Shown: positions 15,466 through 25,523, counted from the stretch's first letter. The stretch: DNA of 64,000 nt from Oscillospiraceae bacterium (GCA_009784725.1 WQXS01000006.1:22742-86741); one strand, 5' to 3'. Program-made: numbers and translations. Notes: generated by a model not told the origin, from the sequence alone.

Positions 15466-16314
15466 ATGAAGTTTAATAAATATAATGATGTTAATGAATT
15501 TCAAAATGACGTTCTCGATGTTTTGCTTAAAAATGAAGTTGAAAACAATCTTATTATAAGTCTTTTAACAGATTGCAGCAGAATTAACTGTGCAGACTGG
15601 TTTATGGCAACCGTAACAGGCAGCGGTGATGAAATGCTGCTTATTTCAATATGCACAAAACCGTTTAACCTTCTTCTTTGCAAACCTATGGGAGAGCTCA
15701 CCGACGGCTCTGTTGTGTTTTTTGCAGAAAAACTGAGGGAGCTGGATATCAAAATACCCGGGATTACATCAACCGGGGAGCTTGCGGGAGTTTTTGCACG
15801 GGTTTATTGCGGAGATAATCAAAAAAGCAAGCTTCATATGACAATGACGATAATGAAGCTTGAAAGGCTTTCCGAATATGAAAAGGCCCCGGGATTTTGC
15901 AGGGTTCTCAAAGAGGATGACCTGTCGTATACACCCGAGTGGGAAAGGGCTTTTTCAATCGACTGCCGTATCCCCGTATTCCCTGTCTCAGAGTATGAAG
16001 AACGCATAAAAACAAGACTCGGCAGAAACATTCATTATATATGGGAAGATGGCTTGCCTGTCGCTCAGGCAGTCTGGGGACGTAATACACCAAACGCCGC
16101 AGCAATAAGTTGGGTCTATACACCACCCGAGCATCGAGGCAAGGGTTATGCAACATCGGTTGTAGCCGAGCTTTCCAAAGCAATCCTCGGCAGCGGGAAA
16201 AGCTTTTGCTGCCTTTATGCCGATGCGGCAAATCCCGTTTCACAGGGAGTCTATCGCAAGCTTGGTTACTTTGAGGTCTGCAGCGTCGATGAAATTAAGT
16301 TTGACATAATATAA
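15466..16314 (+). CDS. GNAT family N-acetyltransferase
   Basis: 282 residues. The C-terminal half carries the GNAT acetyl-CoA motif A: ISWVYTPPEHRGKGYATSVVAELS, with the R/QxxGxG/A loop RGKGYA, and motif B CCLYADAANPVSQGVYRKLGY. The N-terminal 130 residues are a less conserved helical domain, as in two-part GNAT proteins resembling FR47/MSS4-like members. Substrate unknown. It starts at ATG 15466 after AAGGTGATG, and is followed by an intergenic stretch of about 115 bases before the transporter. Confidence 0.85.
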   Translation: MKFNKYNDVNEFQNDVLDVLLKNEVENNLIISLLTDCSRINCADWFMATVTGSGDEMLLISICTKPFNLLLCKPMGELTDGSVVFFAEKLRELDIKIPGITSTGELAGVFARVYCGDNQKSKLHMTMTIMKLERLSEYEKAPGFCRVLKEDDLSYTPEWERAFSIDCRIPVFPVSEYEERIKTRLGRNIHYIWEDGLPVAQAVWGRNTPNAAAISWVYTPPEHRGKGYATSVVAELSKAILGSGKSFCCLYADAANPVSQGVYRKLGYFEVCSVDEIKFDII

Positions 16315-16431
16315 GCAATGACATAGAATGCACATGGATAATTATTAATAAACTATGAATAATTATCAAAGTAAACACAGAATCGGGTTTTACATTGAAC
16401 GGGCTTTTAACGCTGAAGGGACTGAACTGTA

Positions 16432-17901
16432 ATAGATAATTCAAATACATTAAATGAACATTACCGTACCGACGAAAAAATAAAAACGTCAACAAAATGG
16501 TATTTTTCTCTCGGCGATATTTTTTCGGGCGGGTTTTTTAATATCGTAAATTTTTTCTACGGTATATTTCTGACCGATGTGGTCGGCATCAGCCCATACT
16601 GGGCAGGTACTGTCTTCCTTATCGGAAACTTCATGGACGCACTTACCGACCCTGCAATGGGTGTTATATCGGATAATACAAGAACAAAATTCGGGCGCCG
16701 CAGACCTTATATCATTCTGGGTGCGCCATTGGTATTTCTTGCATTTGTAATGATGTGGTTCCCGCTTGCAAGCGGTACCGAGATATCAAAAATCGTCTTC
16801 TATATATTTGCATTTGTACTGATGAATACAGTCACAACCATTGTACAGGTGCCGTTTCTTGCAATGGCAGCGGAGCTTTCGACCGATTACAATGAACGTA
16901 CATCTCTGACAAATGTACGGATGATTGTATCTCTCGGGTCATCACTTCTGTGCGCTGTCCTGCCGATGATTATCGTCGGTGCATATCAGGAGGTCCGCAC
17001 CGGATATATTGTCATGAGTGTAATTTTCGGCTTGTTCTTCACACTGCCGCTCATTTTGGTATTTCTTAAAGTTAAAGAACGAAAACAATTTTCAGAGCAG
17101 AGAAAAAGTTCATTTCGTGAAATGTTCGCTCCTGTTAAAATGCGTCTTTTCAGAAGGTATATGTACATTTATCTCGGAATAATTATTGCAATGGATGTAA
17201 TTGCAATGATTTTTGCATATTATATGACCTACAGCCTTGAGCGTCCGCTTGAAATAAGCTTTGTCCTTGGTTCATTGCTTGGAACACAGATAGCCTGTAT
17301 TCCGCTTGCTGCATGGTTTGCCAAAAGGACAAGCAAGATCCGTTCAATAATTCTCGGAAACATCGGCTGGGCGGTATGTGCAGCGGCCAGTTTTTTACTC
17401 ACCCCGCAAAGCCCCGGATATCATATTTATATTCTTGCTTGCTGCCTTGGCGGTTTTATGGCGTTTTCACTTGTCGGTTATAATTCGCTATTCGGGGATG
17501 TTACAGAGGTGGGAGAATATCACCTCGGCTACAGAGCTGAAGGTAATTTCTACGGTATCCAGCAGTTTATCCGTAAGTGCTGTGCTGCAATCGCAAACTG
17601 GTTTGCATTATCACTGCTCGGTATTGCCGGTTTTATCACACCGATCGAAGTCATCGAAGACGGTATTACCAAACTCGTTACTCAGCCGCAGACACCGGTT
17701 GTCCTGTTTACGATTAATGCGATTTTAGGCATCGTATCCGTTATATTCCTGATACCTTCAACAATATTTGCCTTTTACTGGAAGCTTACAAAAGAAAGAC
17801 ACGCAAAACTTATCTCATACCTCGACCGAAAACGCGCAGGATTCGAAATAAACAAGGATGATGAGAATGAAGTGAAAAACATATGCGAAAACATATTATA
17901 A
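16432..17901 (+). CDS. GPH-type sugar:cation symporter (MFS), start codon ATA or mutated
   Basis: The conserved reading frame gives 12 hydrophobic segments with GPH-family marks: NFMDALTDPAMGVISDNTRTKFGRRRPYIILGAP after helix 2, and YNSLFGDVTEVGEY in the second half. It would import a glycoside or sugar acid with a cation. The frame is clearly coding well before the first usual start (GTG 16579): DEKIKTSTKWYFSLGDIFSGGFFNIV is a normal first helix. Upstream, the frame is open from 16426 but contains no ATG, GTG or TTG; ATA at 16432 lies 11 bases after GAAGGG. Either it uses ATA, or the ATG was lost and translation now starts inside helix 1, or there is a sequencing error. Confidence 0.8.
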   Translation: MDNSNTLNEHYRTDEKIKTSTKWYFSLGDIFSGGFFNIVNFFYGIFLTDVVGISPYWAGTVFLIGNFMDALTDPAMGVISDNTRTKFGRRRPYIILGAPLVFLAFVMMWFPLASGTEISKIVFYIFAFVLMNTVTTIVQVPFLAMAAELSTDYNERTSLTNVRMIVSLGSSLLCAVLPMIIVGAYQEVRTGYIVMSVIFGLFFTLPLILVFLKVKERKQFSEQRKSSFREMFAPVKMRLFRRYMYIYLGIIIAMDVIAMIFAYYMTYSLERPLEISFVLGSLLGTQIACIPLAAWFAKRTSKIRSIILGNIGWAVCAAASFLLTPQSPGYHIYILACCLGGFMAFSLVGYNSLFGDVTEVGEYHLGYRAEGNFYGIQQFIRKCCAAIANWFALSLLGIAGFITPIEVIEDGITKLVTQPQTPVVLFTINAILGIVSVIFLIPSTIFAFYWKLTKERHAKLISYLDRKRAGFEINKDDENEVKNICENIL

Positions 17902-17906
17902 ACAGC

Positions 17907-17933
17907 AAAACAAGGGAGCACATCCCTTGTTTT
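17907..17933. terminator. Bidirectional terminator between the symporter and rnpB
   Basis: Stem AAAACAAGGGA / TCCCTTGTTTT with a five-base loop, A-rich on the left and T-rich on the right, serving both convergent transcripts. Confidence 0.85.
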
Positions 17934-17941
17934 TTATAACT

Positions 17942-18372
17942 AAGTGAGTAAGCTTGTAAGCCGGGTTCTGTAAGGGTCTTAATATTCCTTTGCGAAGCAA
18001 ATCATGTTGAGACCTTGCAGCCATCTATCTAGGCTCACCGTTGCCGGTGAGCTCAAGCCACCTCCGGGGAACGGTCGGGCAAACCATATGCTCCCCTGTA
18101 TCATAAGATACATCCCGCGGTGTTGCTCCGGATAGAGTTTACAGCGGAAATACGTCTCCGTTTTCCGGGTGAGCTCTTACCTCACCTTTCCACCCTTACC
18201 GCCTGCTGAAACAGCAAACGGCGGTATATCTCTGTTGCACTTGTCCTGAAGTCGCCTTCGGCGGGCGTTACCCGTTATCCTCGCCCTGTGGAGCCCGGAC
18301 TTTCCTCGTAAGAGGGCTTTCGCCATGTCCCGCTTGGGACTCATCTCACGCGGCTGCATCGCTTACTCACTT
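17942..18372 (-). ncRNA. rnpB: RNase P RNA, type A
   Basis: The minus strand begins TAAGTGAGTAAGCGATGCAGCC, then contains the P4-region signature GAGGAAAGTCCGGGCTCCAC and later the universally conserved ACAGAAACCCGGCTTAC-like ending (here AGAACCCGGCTTACAAGC), and closes with the pairing partner of its 5' end. It is the catalytic RNA of the tRNA 5'-maturation enzyme. Length, about 430 nt, and the P6/P16-containing layout fit the ancestral type A form rather than the Bacillus type B. It lies 2 bases after the stop of the double receiver gene, so its promoter must sit inside that gene's 3' end or it is processed from a longer transcript. Confidence 0.95.
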
Positions 18373-18374
18373 AT

Positions 18375-19178
18375 TTATATATGCTTACCAACTTTCTCCC
18401 GCAGCATATCTGCTTTAATAGGTTTGTTAATATAATCCTTTACCCCGAGGCGTGCCGCTTCTTGTAAAATTTCCTCTGATTTTTCGATAGTAAGAAAAAT
18501 TATCGGAGTTTCTTTGTGTTTTTCAAATGACCGAATCACGGGTATAAGGTCAAGTCCGGTCAGCTCGGGCATGTGATAATCGAGCATGAATAAATCCGGT
18601 TTTATAGTTTCAAGCAGGGATTCAAGCTTTTCGGGCTCCAAAAGCGTATGCACTTTATAATCATTACGAAGCAGTAAATAAAGCATACGGAGAAGTTCGG
18701 GAGAATCATCAATTGCAAGAATCACTTTTTTCCCGTCCGAATCGTCTTCATTTTCGTCAGCTGCAACCGGTTCGGAGCGCACAGGTTTTGCTTTATCCGG
18801 AAAATAATCATTTAAGCAATTTTCAACACGTTCTGTAAGCTCCTCTGCAGAAAACGGTTTTGTCAAATTGGAATAAGCGCCGAGCTTCAAGTGCTCAAAA
18901 ACACTTTTATCATCACCGACAGAGGTTACGAATATTACGGGAATCGATGCAAAACGGGAGTCAGCCTTTAACCGTTTAAGTGCCTCTACACCGTCAACCT
19001 CGGGCATAACTATATCAAGCAAAATGAGATCGGGTATAACCTTTTCGAGTGTCTCGAACAGTTTTGCGGCAGACGGAAGAGGATAAACCTCATATGTATC
19101 CATGAGAAAATGCCTGCCTATTTTAAGAATTACAGGGTCATCATCGACCATCATAATTTTTTTACGGTTGCTGCTCAT
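18375..19178 (-). CDS. Double receiver response regulator (REC-REC)
   Basis: 267 residues. The first receiver (about 7-120) has the acidic pair MMVDDDP, phospho-acceptor in LILLDIVMPEVDG and Lys in LTKPF. An acidic, proline-containing linker (125-150) joins a second receiver (150-267) with AIDDSP, LFMLDYHMPELTG and INKPI. No output domain follows, so it acts as a phosphate carrier, sink or allosteric partner. It is the third gene of a leftward cluster with two hybrid kinase-type genes, both of which carry HPt domains able to donate phosphate. Confidence 0.9.
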   Translation of the reverse strand: MSSNRKKIMMVDDDPVILKIGRHFLMDTYEVYPLPSAAKLFETLEKVIPDLILLDIVMPEVDGVEALKRLKADSRFASIPVIFVTSVGDDKSVFEHLKLGAYSNLTKPFSAEELTERVENCLNDYFPDKAKPVRSEPVAADENEDDSDGKKVILAIDDSPELLRMLYLLLRNDYKVHTLLEPEKLESLLETIKPDLFMLDYHMPELTGLDLIPVIRSFEKHKETPIIFLTIEKSEEILQEAARLGVKDYINKPIKADMLREKVGKHI

Positions 19179-19251
19179 GTAAAACTCTCCTCACATTGTG
19201 TTAGTCCGGATTTACTTAAATCATTTGTGGTTTGTGCCTTAACACAATACC

Positions 19252-20730
19252 TTAACCCAATGAAAGTCTTTCAACAATCTCCGAGAAATTCATCTGTTCA
19301 ATATTAACCGAGAGCCAGGAAACAAGCCCGTCGTCGGCACGGTAATTATATTTCGCTATCTCATCCATGACAGTATCAACCCCATCCATATCGTAAGCAA
19401 CACAGGCATTTTTGAGCCTTAAAAGTAAAGCATCATCCGGTCTGTCCATCTCCGGCTTCGGGTTTTTTGAATCTATTTCACTAAATAAGCTGTCAAGCTC
19501 CGTTATTAATTTCTCTGTGGTTTTAACAAGAAACTGATTATTGTCTTTAATGAACTTAATGTCATTTTCCTTAGCCGCTATTTCCAGTGTTTTTGCCAAT
19601 GCGGATATATCATCGGCACATATGCTTGAGCTGGAGCCCTTAACCCCGTGAACCGTTATTTCATAGTCACGGACCATATCCTCTTTGAAGCTGCCGAGTG
19701 AGGCAAGAACGGTACGGGTATTAACTGCGAATGAGCGCAGCACCTTCAGATATGATTCGACATCACCGCCGAACTGTTTAACGCCTTTGACAGTATTAAG
19801 CCCGCCGATGACTTTTCCGAGCAAGGGTGTGAGAAACTCCGGATTTTTTATTTCCGAGCCACCCATTCCGTTATAAAAAGCCTCTTTATCGATATTTCTG
19901 ATCCATTTCATTATTGCATCGTCAAGCTTTTTTATATCAATCGGTTTGGTTATAAAAGCCTGAAAACCCCGGTCGAGGAACATTTTTTCATTTCCTGCAA
20001 CAGCGTTGGCTGTGAGAGCTATTACCGGGATGTTTTTGGAATAATCCGAGCCAAGCGCTCTGATTTTTTCCGCAGCCTCGATACCGTCCATCCCCGGCAT
20101 CATTTGATCCATAAAAATCGCATCATATTTATTAAGCCCGAACCGCATTGCATCAATTGCTTTTTCTCCGCTGTCAACACAGTCTATCTTCATTTTATAC
20201 GGCTTGAGCAGACCTCTTGCGACATCCAGATTTGTCAGGTTATCATCGACAACAAGCACTCTTGCATACGGGAGACTTATGCGCTGCGGTTTTACATACT
20301 CGCTGTTTCTTGCATCAAAGGATTTATATGAATCCAAATCCTCGATTTGTGCGATATCCAGAATATCATTTACCATTTCAAGCAGAGTTGCTCCTGCTTT
20401 ATAGACATTTTCAAGGTTATTTTTCAACTCATCATCCGGGGTGTTAACCTCAAGGCAGAGCCCGGTCAAGCCGAGAATCGCATTAAGAGGTGTCCGCATT
20501 TCATGGCTCATATTCGCAAGAAATTCACTTTTTGCATCACTTGCGGATTTTGTTTCTTCAAGCGATTTTCTGTAGTTATCAAGAGCGGTATTTATGGTTT
20601 CAATGGTTTTTGCATCCCCGGGTGATAAATCGTCCGCATTAAGAGAAATATCGTAATCCCCTGCCTGACTTGCCTTGAGCAGGCATTCAAGCTGGTAAAG
20701 CAGCGTATTTTGGTTGTTATTGCTTTCCAT
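19252..20730 (-). CDS. HisKA-REC-HPt protein lacking the kinase ATPase domain
   Basis: 492 residues. Residues 60-130 are a histidine-kinase dimerisation domain with the full H-box ANMSHEMRTPLNAILG (His76). The HATPase domain that should follow is absent: only about 25 residues separate it from the receiver. The receiver (155-280) has VVDDN and phospho-Asp208 in IFMDQMMPGMDG; the HPt domain (about 320-430) has His361 in VHGVKGSSSS. The same linker, [14 protein letters not shown], joins kinase and receiver in the upstream gene, so this looks like a paralogue that lost its ATPase. It cannot autophosphorylate by itself. It could dimerise with or relay phosphate from the 7TM kinase encoded just upstream. 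Confidence 0.9.
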   Translation of the reverse strand: MESNNNQNTLLYQLECLLKASQAGDYDISLNADDLSPGDAKTIETINTALDNYRKSLEETKSASDAKSEFLANMSHEMRTPLNAILGLTGLCLEVNTPDDELKNNLENVYKAGATLLEMVNDILDIAQIEDLDSYKSFDARNSEYVKPQRISLPYARVLVVDDNLTNLDVARGLLKPYKMKIDCVDSGEKAIDAMRFGLNKYDAIFMDQMMPGMDGIEAAEKIRALGSDYSKNIPVIALTANAVAGNEKMFLDRGFQAFITKPIDIKKLDDAIMKWIRNIDKEAFYNGMGGSEIKNPEFLTPLLGKVIGGLNTVKGVKQFGGDVESYLKVLRSFAVNTRTVLASLGSFKEDMVRDYEITVHGVKGSSSSICADDISALAKTLEIAAKENDIKFIKDNNQFLVKTTEKLITELDSLFSEIDSKNPKPEMDRPDDALLLRLKNACVAYDMDGVDTVMDEIAKYNYRADDGLVSWLSVNIEQMNFSEIVERLSLG

Positions 20731-20795
20731 TTAATTACATCCCCTTAAATAAAATGACGGTAAATTATGTATACACTCTGGAAACTCTGCAATTA

Positions 20796-23408
20796 CTACG
20801 GTGAGTTACCGGACAGCTCCGGTAAACTTGACAGTCTTTCAATTATTTCTTCAAAATTCATTTGCTCTGCATTGTCGCGCAGCCATTCTACAAGCCCGCC
20901 GTCAGAATCATACTCATATATCTCAAGCTCATCAAGTGTCGTATCAACGGCATTCATTTCGTATTTTTCACATGCATGCCGCAGTTTAATAAGTAATGCC
21001 GTATCGGGCTTGTCCTTTTGCTGCTTTTTATTATCCGAATCATAATTATCCAGCATTACATTAATATTTTTCACAAGCGAGGAAATTTTAGTTTCCAGTT
21101 TAATATTATTTTCATTAATAAAGTCATAGTCTCTATTGATTGCCGCATGCTCAAGCGATTCGGCAATATCTCCGATTTCATCGGCAAGAACACTGCGGCT
21201 TGACCCTTTGATTCCATGGACTATTGTTTCATAATCGGTTATGTTCTTTTCATTTAAATCAGCAGCAGAAGAAATTTGAAGCGGAGTATTTTTTGCAAAT
21301 GAACGTAAAATCTGTATGAAAGCATTCTTATCACCGTCAAACCGCTGCAACCCTCTTTGAATATCGATTCCCTGTATCCCATTATTTAGCGCACGCCAGT
21401 TTTTGAGGGAGCTTGCAGGTATTTCGTTACTGCCCGACGGTCTTACTATGCCATATTTTTTTTCTTGTTCCTCATCTCTTATCCATTTATTGATTATAAC
21501 ATCGAGCCTTGTTATTTCTATCGGCTTTGAAATGAAATCCTGAAAACCGTTTTTCAAAAACAATTCTTCATTTCCGACAATGGCATTTGCAGTCAGTGCA
21601 ATAATAGGAACGGTTTTTGCATAGTCGCTGTCGAGTCTTCTAATCTGTGAGGCTGCTTCTATTCCGTCCATAACGGGCATCATGTGGTCCATAAAAATTG
21701 CGTTATACCTGACTTTTTCGGCAATAACCGTTTTTACGGCTTCCCTGCCGCTGCCGACACAGTCCACTTTTATATTATAAGGTTTAAGCAGGCCTTTGGC
21801 AACGTCAAGATTTGTTGCGACATCATCAACAACCAAAACACGTGCATAGGGCAGGCTTATGCGTTCTTTTATTTTATGTCTGCGGTTTTTCCTGATTGAA
21901 TAGTTAAATCCCTTTAAGCTCTCGGCAACCACAGGACCGATCACCTCGTCCGAAATGTACTTTTGAATGATTCGAACCGTAAATGTGCTTCCCTTGGTGA
22001 TTTCACTTTCAACGGAAATATCACCGCCCATCATGTCAACCAGCTTTTTTGCGATATGCATTCCAAGCCCTGTTCCCATGATTTTTCTGTTCGCAGCCAT
22101 ATCCATCTGTGTATAATCATCAAATAAGCTGTTGATTTTATCCTTGCGAATACCGATTCCCGTATCACGGATAATGAAATTAAGAATTATATCATCCTGC
22201 TCCCTGACACTGTTGACGGTCAGCTCGACAACACCCTCAAGTGTATATTTGAAGGCATTGGAAAGGAAATTATTGAGAATCTGCCTTGTTCTGAGCTCAT
22301 CACCGTATACAAAAGCAGGAAGGCTCTCGCTGATATTCATGACAAAGTCAATAGGCTTATCTTTTCTGTGAAGAATGCTTTGAGTGACAGAGTCATTGAT
22401 TAAGCTCGGAGTATCGTATCTTGAGCCGACAAGTTCAAATTTACCCGATTCGATTTTGGAAATATCGAGAATATCATTAACCGTACTGAGCAGTGTTGCT
22501 CCGGCACTGTTAATCTGCTCAAGCCTGTAGAAATTTTCTTCGCCGAGGTCGTCCGTATCAAGCATCAGGTCCGAAAGCCCTATTACCGCATTTAACGGAG
22601 TGCGGATTTCATGGCTCATTGTTGCCAGAAACGCTGATTTCGCCTGACTTTCTGCTTCTGCCTTTTGCCTTGCAAGTGTTTCAATCTCTCTTTGCTGCCG
22701 TTCAATTTCAAGCTTTGACGCGGCGAGCTCATTGCTGTCCTTGAGTTCAAATACCCTGAGCTGATATGAATACAAGGCAAATCCGCTGAACATAACAATA
22801 AAGGTCAGCGGTGTAAAATCAAAATTCAAATCGAATATTCCGAAAGTAAACAGTATGTTTGATGCGACCATCAGCAGTACACCGCTTCCGACATAAATGA
22901 GAGCAGGTGTAGTTTTTATTTTTACAATAAAATACCTTATCATCAGAATAATTCCGATTAAAAGCGGCGTATATCCTAAAATTGCATGAAGTGCAAACAA
23001 ATCCCCGCCTTGCGGATGCATTCCCTCATATCCCGTTATCAGCCTTCCATGTATCGGGTTTGTCCATAAAAGAATAAAATCGGCCACCGGAAAGATTGCA
23101 ATTACATACTTAACCCATCGTTTTTTTACAATTTTAAGATTAGTAAAATACATTATATACCACAAGAATATGGATGGTAAAAAACATGCAATAGTGAAGT
23201 AAAACGGATAGATTGCTTCAAAAAGTTCCTGGCTCAGCAATACACCGATGCCGTTAAACAGTGTCCAACATGACAGCATCAGGCCGAATGTAAAGAATAG
23301 TTTTAATGTAGCGGTATGCTTATGCCTGAACCATATACCGCATACAATATAGACCATAAAAAAGAACAGTATTATCGACAGAAAGAACATCGATAAATTA
23401 AACGCCAT
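20796..23408 (-). CDS. Hybrid histidine kinase with N-terminal 7TM sensor, REC and HPt
   Basis: 870 residues. Residues 1-215 contain seven hydrophobic segments, like the 7TM sensor region found on many Gram-positive kinases. A coiled coil (222-255) leads to HisKA (His266 in [15 protein letters not shown]), HATPase_c (about 370-485: N box [13 protein letters not shown]1 DTGIGI, G2 [12 protein letters not shown]), a receiver (520-645; phospho-Asp574 in [12 protein letters not shown]) and an HPt domain (His731 in [10 protein letters not shown]). It is a complete phosphorelay in one membrane protein; the ligand is unknown. It is the first gene of the three-gene phosphorelay cluster; the two downstream genes have no ATPase, so this is the likely phosphate source. 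Confidence 0.93.
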   Translation of the reverse strand: MAFNLSMFFLSIILFFFMVYIVCGIWFRHKHTATLKLFFTFGLMLSCWTLFNGIGVLLSQELFEAIYPFYFTIACFLPSIFLWYIMYFTNLKIVKKRWVKYVIAIFPVADFILLWTNPIHGRLITGYEGMHPQGGDLFALHAILGYTPLLIGIILMIRYFIVKIKTTPALIYVGSGVLLMVASNILFTFGIFDLNFDFTPLTFIVMFSGFALYSYQLRVFELKDSNELAASKLEIERQQREIETLARQKAEAESQAKSAFLATMSHEIRTPLNAVIGLSDLMLDTDDLGEENFYRLEQINSAGATLLSTVNDILDISKIESGKFELVGSRYDTPSLINDSVTQSILHRKDKPIDFVMNISESLPAFVYGDELRTRQILNNFLSNAFKYTLEGVVELTVNSVREQDDIILNFIIRDTGIGIRKDKINSLFDDYTQMDMAANRKIMGTGLGMHIAKKLVDMMGGDISVESEITKGSTFTVRIIQKYISDEVIGPVVAESLKGFNYSIRKNRRHKIKERISLPYARVLVVDDVATNLDVAKGLLKPYNIKVDCVGSGREAVKTVIAEKVRYNAIFMDHMMPVMDGIEAASQIRRLDSDYAKTVPIIALTANAIVGNEELFLKNGFQDFISKPIEITRLDVIINKWIRDEEQEKKYGIVRPSGSNEIPASSLKNWRALNNGIQGIDIQRGLQRFDGDKNAFIQILRSFAKNTPLQISSAADLNEKNITDYETIVHGIKGSSRSVLADEIGDIAESLEHAAINRDYDFINENNIKLETKISSLVKNINVMLDNYDSDNKKQQKDKPDTALLIKLRHACEKYEMNAVDTTLDELEIYEYDSDGGLVEWLRDNAEQMNFEEIIERLSSLPELSGNSP

Positions 23409-23456
23409 AACATCCCCCTGCCAAAAATTACATATTTAGTAGCCATTATAACACAG

Positions 23457-23490
23457 AACCGCCTTTATACAAGCTATTTAAAGGCGGTTT
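23457..23490 (-). terminator. Hairpin downstream of the PadR operon
   Basis: AACCGCC..AAAGGCGGTT forms a stem of about ten pairs between the end of the 25.5-23.5 kb operon and the 7TM kinase gene. No strong T-run follows on the minus strand, so termination is uncertain. Confidence 0.4.
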
Positions 23491-23525
23491 ACTGAGAATA
23501 TTGGTATTTGGTTTTCTTTTTACTT

Positions 23526-24506
23526 TTAGCTAATTACGTAAATGTTCGTACTCCCGCTGACCGACGAAAAGCTGTATGATGCGTTGCTTTGCATTATTAC
23601 CGGGATATCACTTGAGAATCTTCCCGATACTGCAGAGTGGCTGACCGTTATTTCTCCGGTGTTTGGGATGTAGACACTTACGCTGCCCGAAATTGAGCTT
23701 GAATCGATCCGCCCGGGAACCGTGCTGCTGCTGATGTCGACACTGCCGGATATTGTGCTTGAGTCAACTCTGTCAAGCTCACCGCTTACCGTCATCGCTC
23801 CGGATATTGTGCTTATGTTCAAATTCGGCACATTTGCTTCGGTAATGTTTATTGAACCGGAAACTGTGTTGGCATTAAATCTGCCTGCTCTGATGGTTGA
23901 ACTGTTTATTCTACCCGAGGTTGTGCTCGCTTCGATGTCGCCCGATACAATGTTTGAAAGTGTTACTGCTCCGGATACCGAGCTTGCTTCAAGGTTTGTT
24001 GTATCGAAGCCCGATATATCAATGCTGCCCGATGTAGAGTTTACAATAAGATTGGTCAGGCCGCTGCTGAGCTCATGCGGTACCAGAACTTCAAGATGCT
24101 TTCTTGGTACACTCCCTCTGAATCTGCCCCGCTCGCGAAAATCAATCCGTAAGGTTCCGCTCGCTGTACTGATGCTCATTTGTTCATTGCTTCGAAGCTC
24201 ACGCTGTGCATACTCTGTAATTTTAATTTCATTGCCGTCATACGGTGTCACAGTAACCTCTCCGGCTACCCAGTTGACATTTATTGAATGTACACCTGCG
24301 GTGCTTTCTGTCCTGACACCTCTTGCTTCAAAGGACCCTGAGAGATTTTCAATTCCCCCGCCTATATTTATGCCGAATATGTTGATGTCACTAAAGAATC
24401 CCCATCCGCCGAAGATTACGCTTGTCAGAAGCCATATTAAAAGGCCTGTTAATACCAATGCCGATACTATCCAGCATATTATTGTTACTATTCTTGTTCC
24501 GGTCAT
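23526..24506 (-). CDS. DUF4097-type beta-repeat membrane protein
   Basis: 326 residues. One hydrophobic helix at about 7-32 anchors the protein; the rest is outside the membrane. From residue 150 it is built of short repeats rich in Ser, Gly and Ile/Val, such as SSVSGAVTLSNI, STTSGRINSSTI and NTVSGSINITEA, each about 16-20 residues, which suggests a stacked beta-solenoid as in DUF4097 proteins. Function is not known; in Gram-positive bacteria such genes sit behind PadR regulators and HAAS-type membrane genes, exactly as here. It starts 4 bases after the preceding gene. Confidence 0.85.
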   Translation of the reverse strand: MTGTRIVTIICWIVSALVLTGLLIWLLTSVIFGGWGFFSDINIFGINIGGGIENLSGSFEARGVRTESTAGVHSINVNWVAGEVTVTPYDGNEIKITEYAQRELRSNEQMSISTASGTLRIDFRERGRFRGSVPRKHLEVLVPHELSSGLTNLIVNSTSGSIDISGFDTTNLEASSVSGAVTLSNIVSGDIEASTTSGRINSSTIRAGRFNANTVSGSINITEANVPNLNISTISGAMTVSGELDRVDSSTISGSVDISSSTVPGRIDSSSISGSVSVYIPNTGEITVSHSAVSGRFSSDIPVIMQSNASYSFSSVSGSTNIYVIS

Positions 24507-24510
24507 ATTA

Positions 24511-25185
24511 TCATCTCCTTTTTTTCACTGTAAACAGAACATTTATAAGTGACTCGATAACCGCACCGATAATAAATATTATCCAGGTAATATGCCACGC
24601 AAATGTAGTAAAGCTGATAATAAAGTACAGTGCGAGGATTATTGACCAAAGTGCAGATGATACTGCCTTACGCAGGGCTTTGCGGTCTCTGTCGTCGGAT
24701 TGCCACTCGCGAAACTCCTCAACCATTGTGTCGGAGTTATTTGCCGAGTTCGATTTTGTCATGCTGTTGTAAACAAGCAGTCCCGTTGCCCCTGCTATCA
24801 TTATGAACATAAGCGGTACTCCTATTTGTGATGCGAATGAGAACCCTATAAAATTGAGCACTATCAGCGGAAGTACGCAAAGAATGTACATCATTACAGC
24901 AAGTGCTGTCAGCATTGCCGACTTTTGACGCGATGCGTCCGTGTCCTGTCTTGTTTGTCTGTTGTTTTCCATATCTTTCTCCAGTTCTGCAAGCAGTGAG
25001 CTTATATCACCGATGCCTGCTATTGTAATGTTATATGCTGCTTCGTTAGTTTTCCCGCCGGAAACAAGGTCGCGGTATTTATCGTTAAGATTCTGTATCA
25101 TTTCCTCTTTCAGCTCAACGGCCTTTCTTGTAGGTGTTGCTTCGGAAAAGAGGTCATCAACATACCTGCGAATATTATCTTCCAT
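24511..25185 (-). CDS. HAAS/DUF1700-type membrane protein
   Basis: 224 residues. The first 75 residues are a helical cytoplasmic segment (YVDDLFSEATPTRKAVELKEEMIQNL, GIGDISSLLAELE), the pattern of the HAAS or permease-prefix domain. Four hydrophobic segments follow at about 90-112, 118-138, 175-195 and 198-218. HAAS domains accompany PadR regulators and are thought to couple membrane signals to them. It is two bases downstream of the padR-like gene and four bases upstream of the DUF4097 gene, so the three form one operon. Confidence 0.8.
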   Translation of the reverse strand: MEDNIRRYVDDLFSEATPTRKAVELKEEMIQNLNDKYRDLVSGGKTNEAAYNITIAGIGDISSLLAELEKDMENNRQTRQDTDASRQKSAMLTALAVMMYILCVLPLIVLNFIGFSFASQIGVPLMFIMIAGATGLLVYNSMTKSNSANNSDTMVEEFREWQSDDRDRKALRKAVSSALWSIILALYFIISFTTFAWHITWIIFIIGAVIESLINVLFTVKKRR

Positions 25186-25187
25186 TA

Positions 25188-25523
25188 TTATCTATCCTCC
25201 GTTTCGATTAATTTATCAATCATTTCCTTGGCTGCTTTCCAGTCAGTCAGAAGTGTGCTGTAGGTGCTTCGCCCCGTATCCGTGATTTTATAGTAGCGGC
25301 GCCTTGCTCCCGTTTGCTCGTCACCCCAGTATGATGATATGCAGCCTGCCTGCTCAAGGCGGCGAAATGCGGTATAAAGAGTCGCTTCCTTTAATTCGTA
25401 TCTTCCGTCAGTCCGCTGCTGTATGGACTTGTTGATTTCATACCCGTAATTGTCGCTGTCAATGAGCCGCGCAAGAATTATAGTATCCGTATGACCCCGT
25501 ATAAGGTCAGAAGCAATTGACAT
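25188..25523 (-). CDS. PadR-family transcriptional regulator
   Basis: 111 residues. A winged-helix domain with the PadR landmarks: DTIILARLIDSDNYGYEINKSI, then RYELKEATLYTAFRRLEQAG and ISSYWGDEQTGARRRYYKITDTG. The short C-terminal helix (LLTDWKAAKEMIDKLI) would form the dimer. PadR proteins repress their own operon and respond to membrane or drug stress. Two inverted half-site pairs based on AGGTAT lie over the promoter upstream, a likely autoregulatory operator. Confidence 0.93.
   Translation of the reverse strand: MSIASDLIRGHTDTIILARLIDSDNYGYEINKSIQQRTDGRYELKEATLYTAFRRLEQAGCISSYWGDEQTGARRRYYKITDTGRSTYSTLLTDWKAAKEMIDKLIETEDR

Noticed and set aside
23722..24552. Open frame of 276 codons opposite the DUF4097 gene
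   Set aside because: Low-complexity mirror of the Ser/Gly repeats on the other strand; no SD and no recognisable domain.
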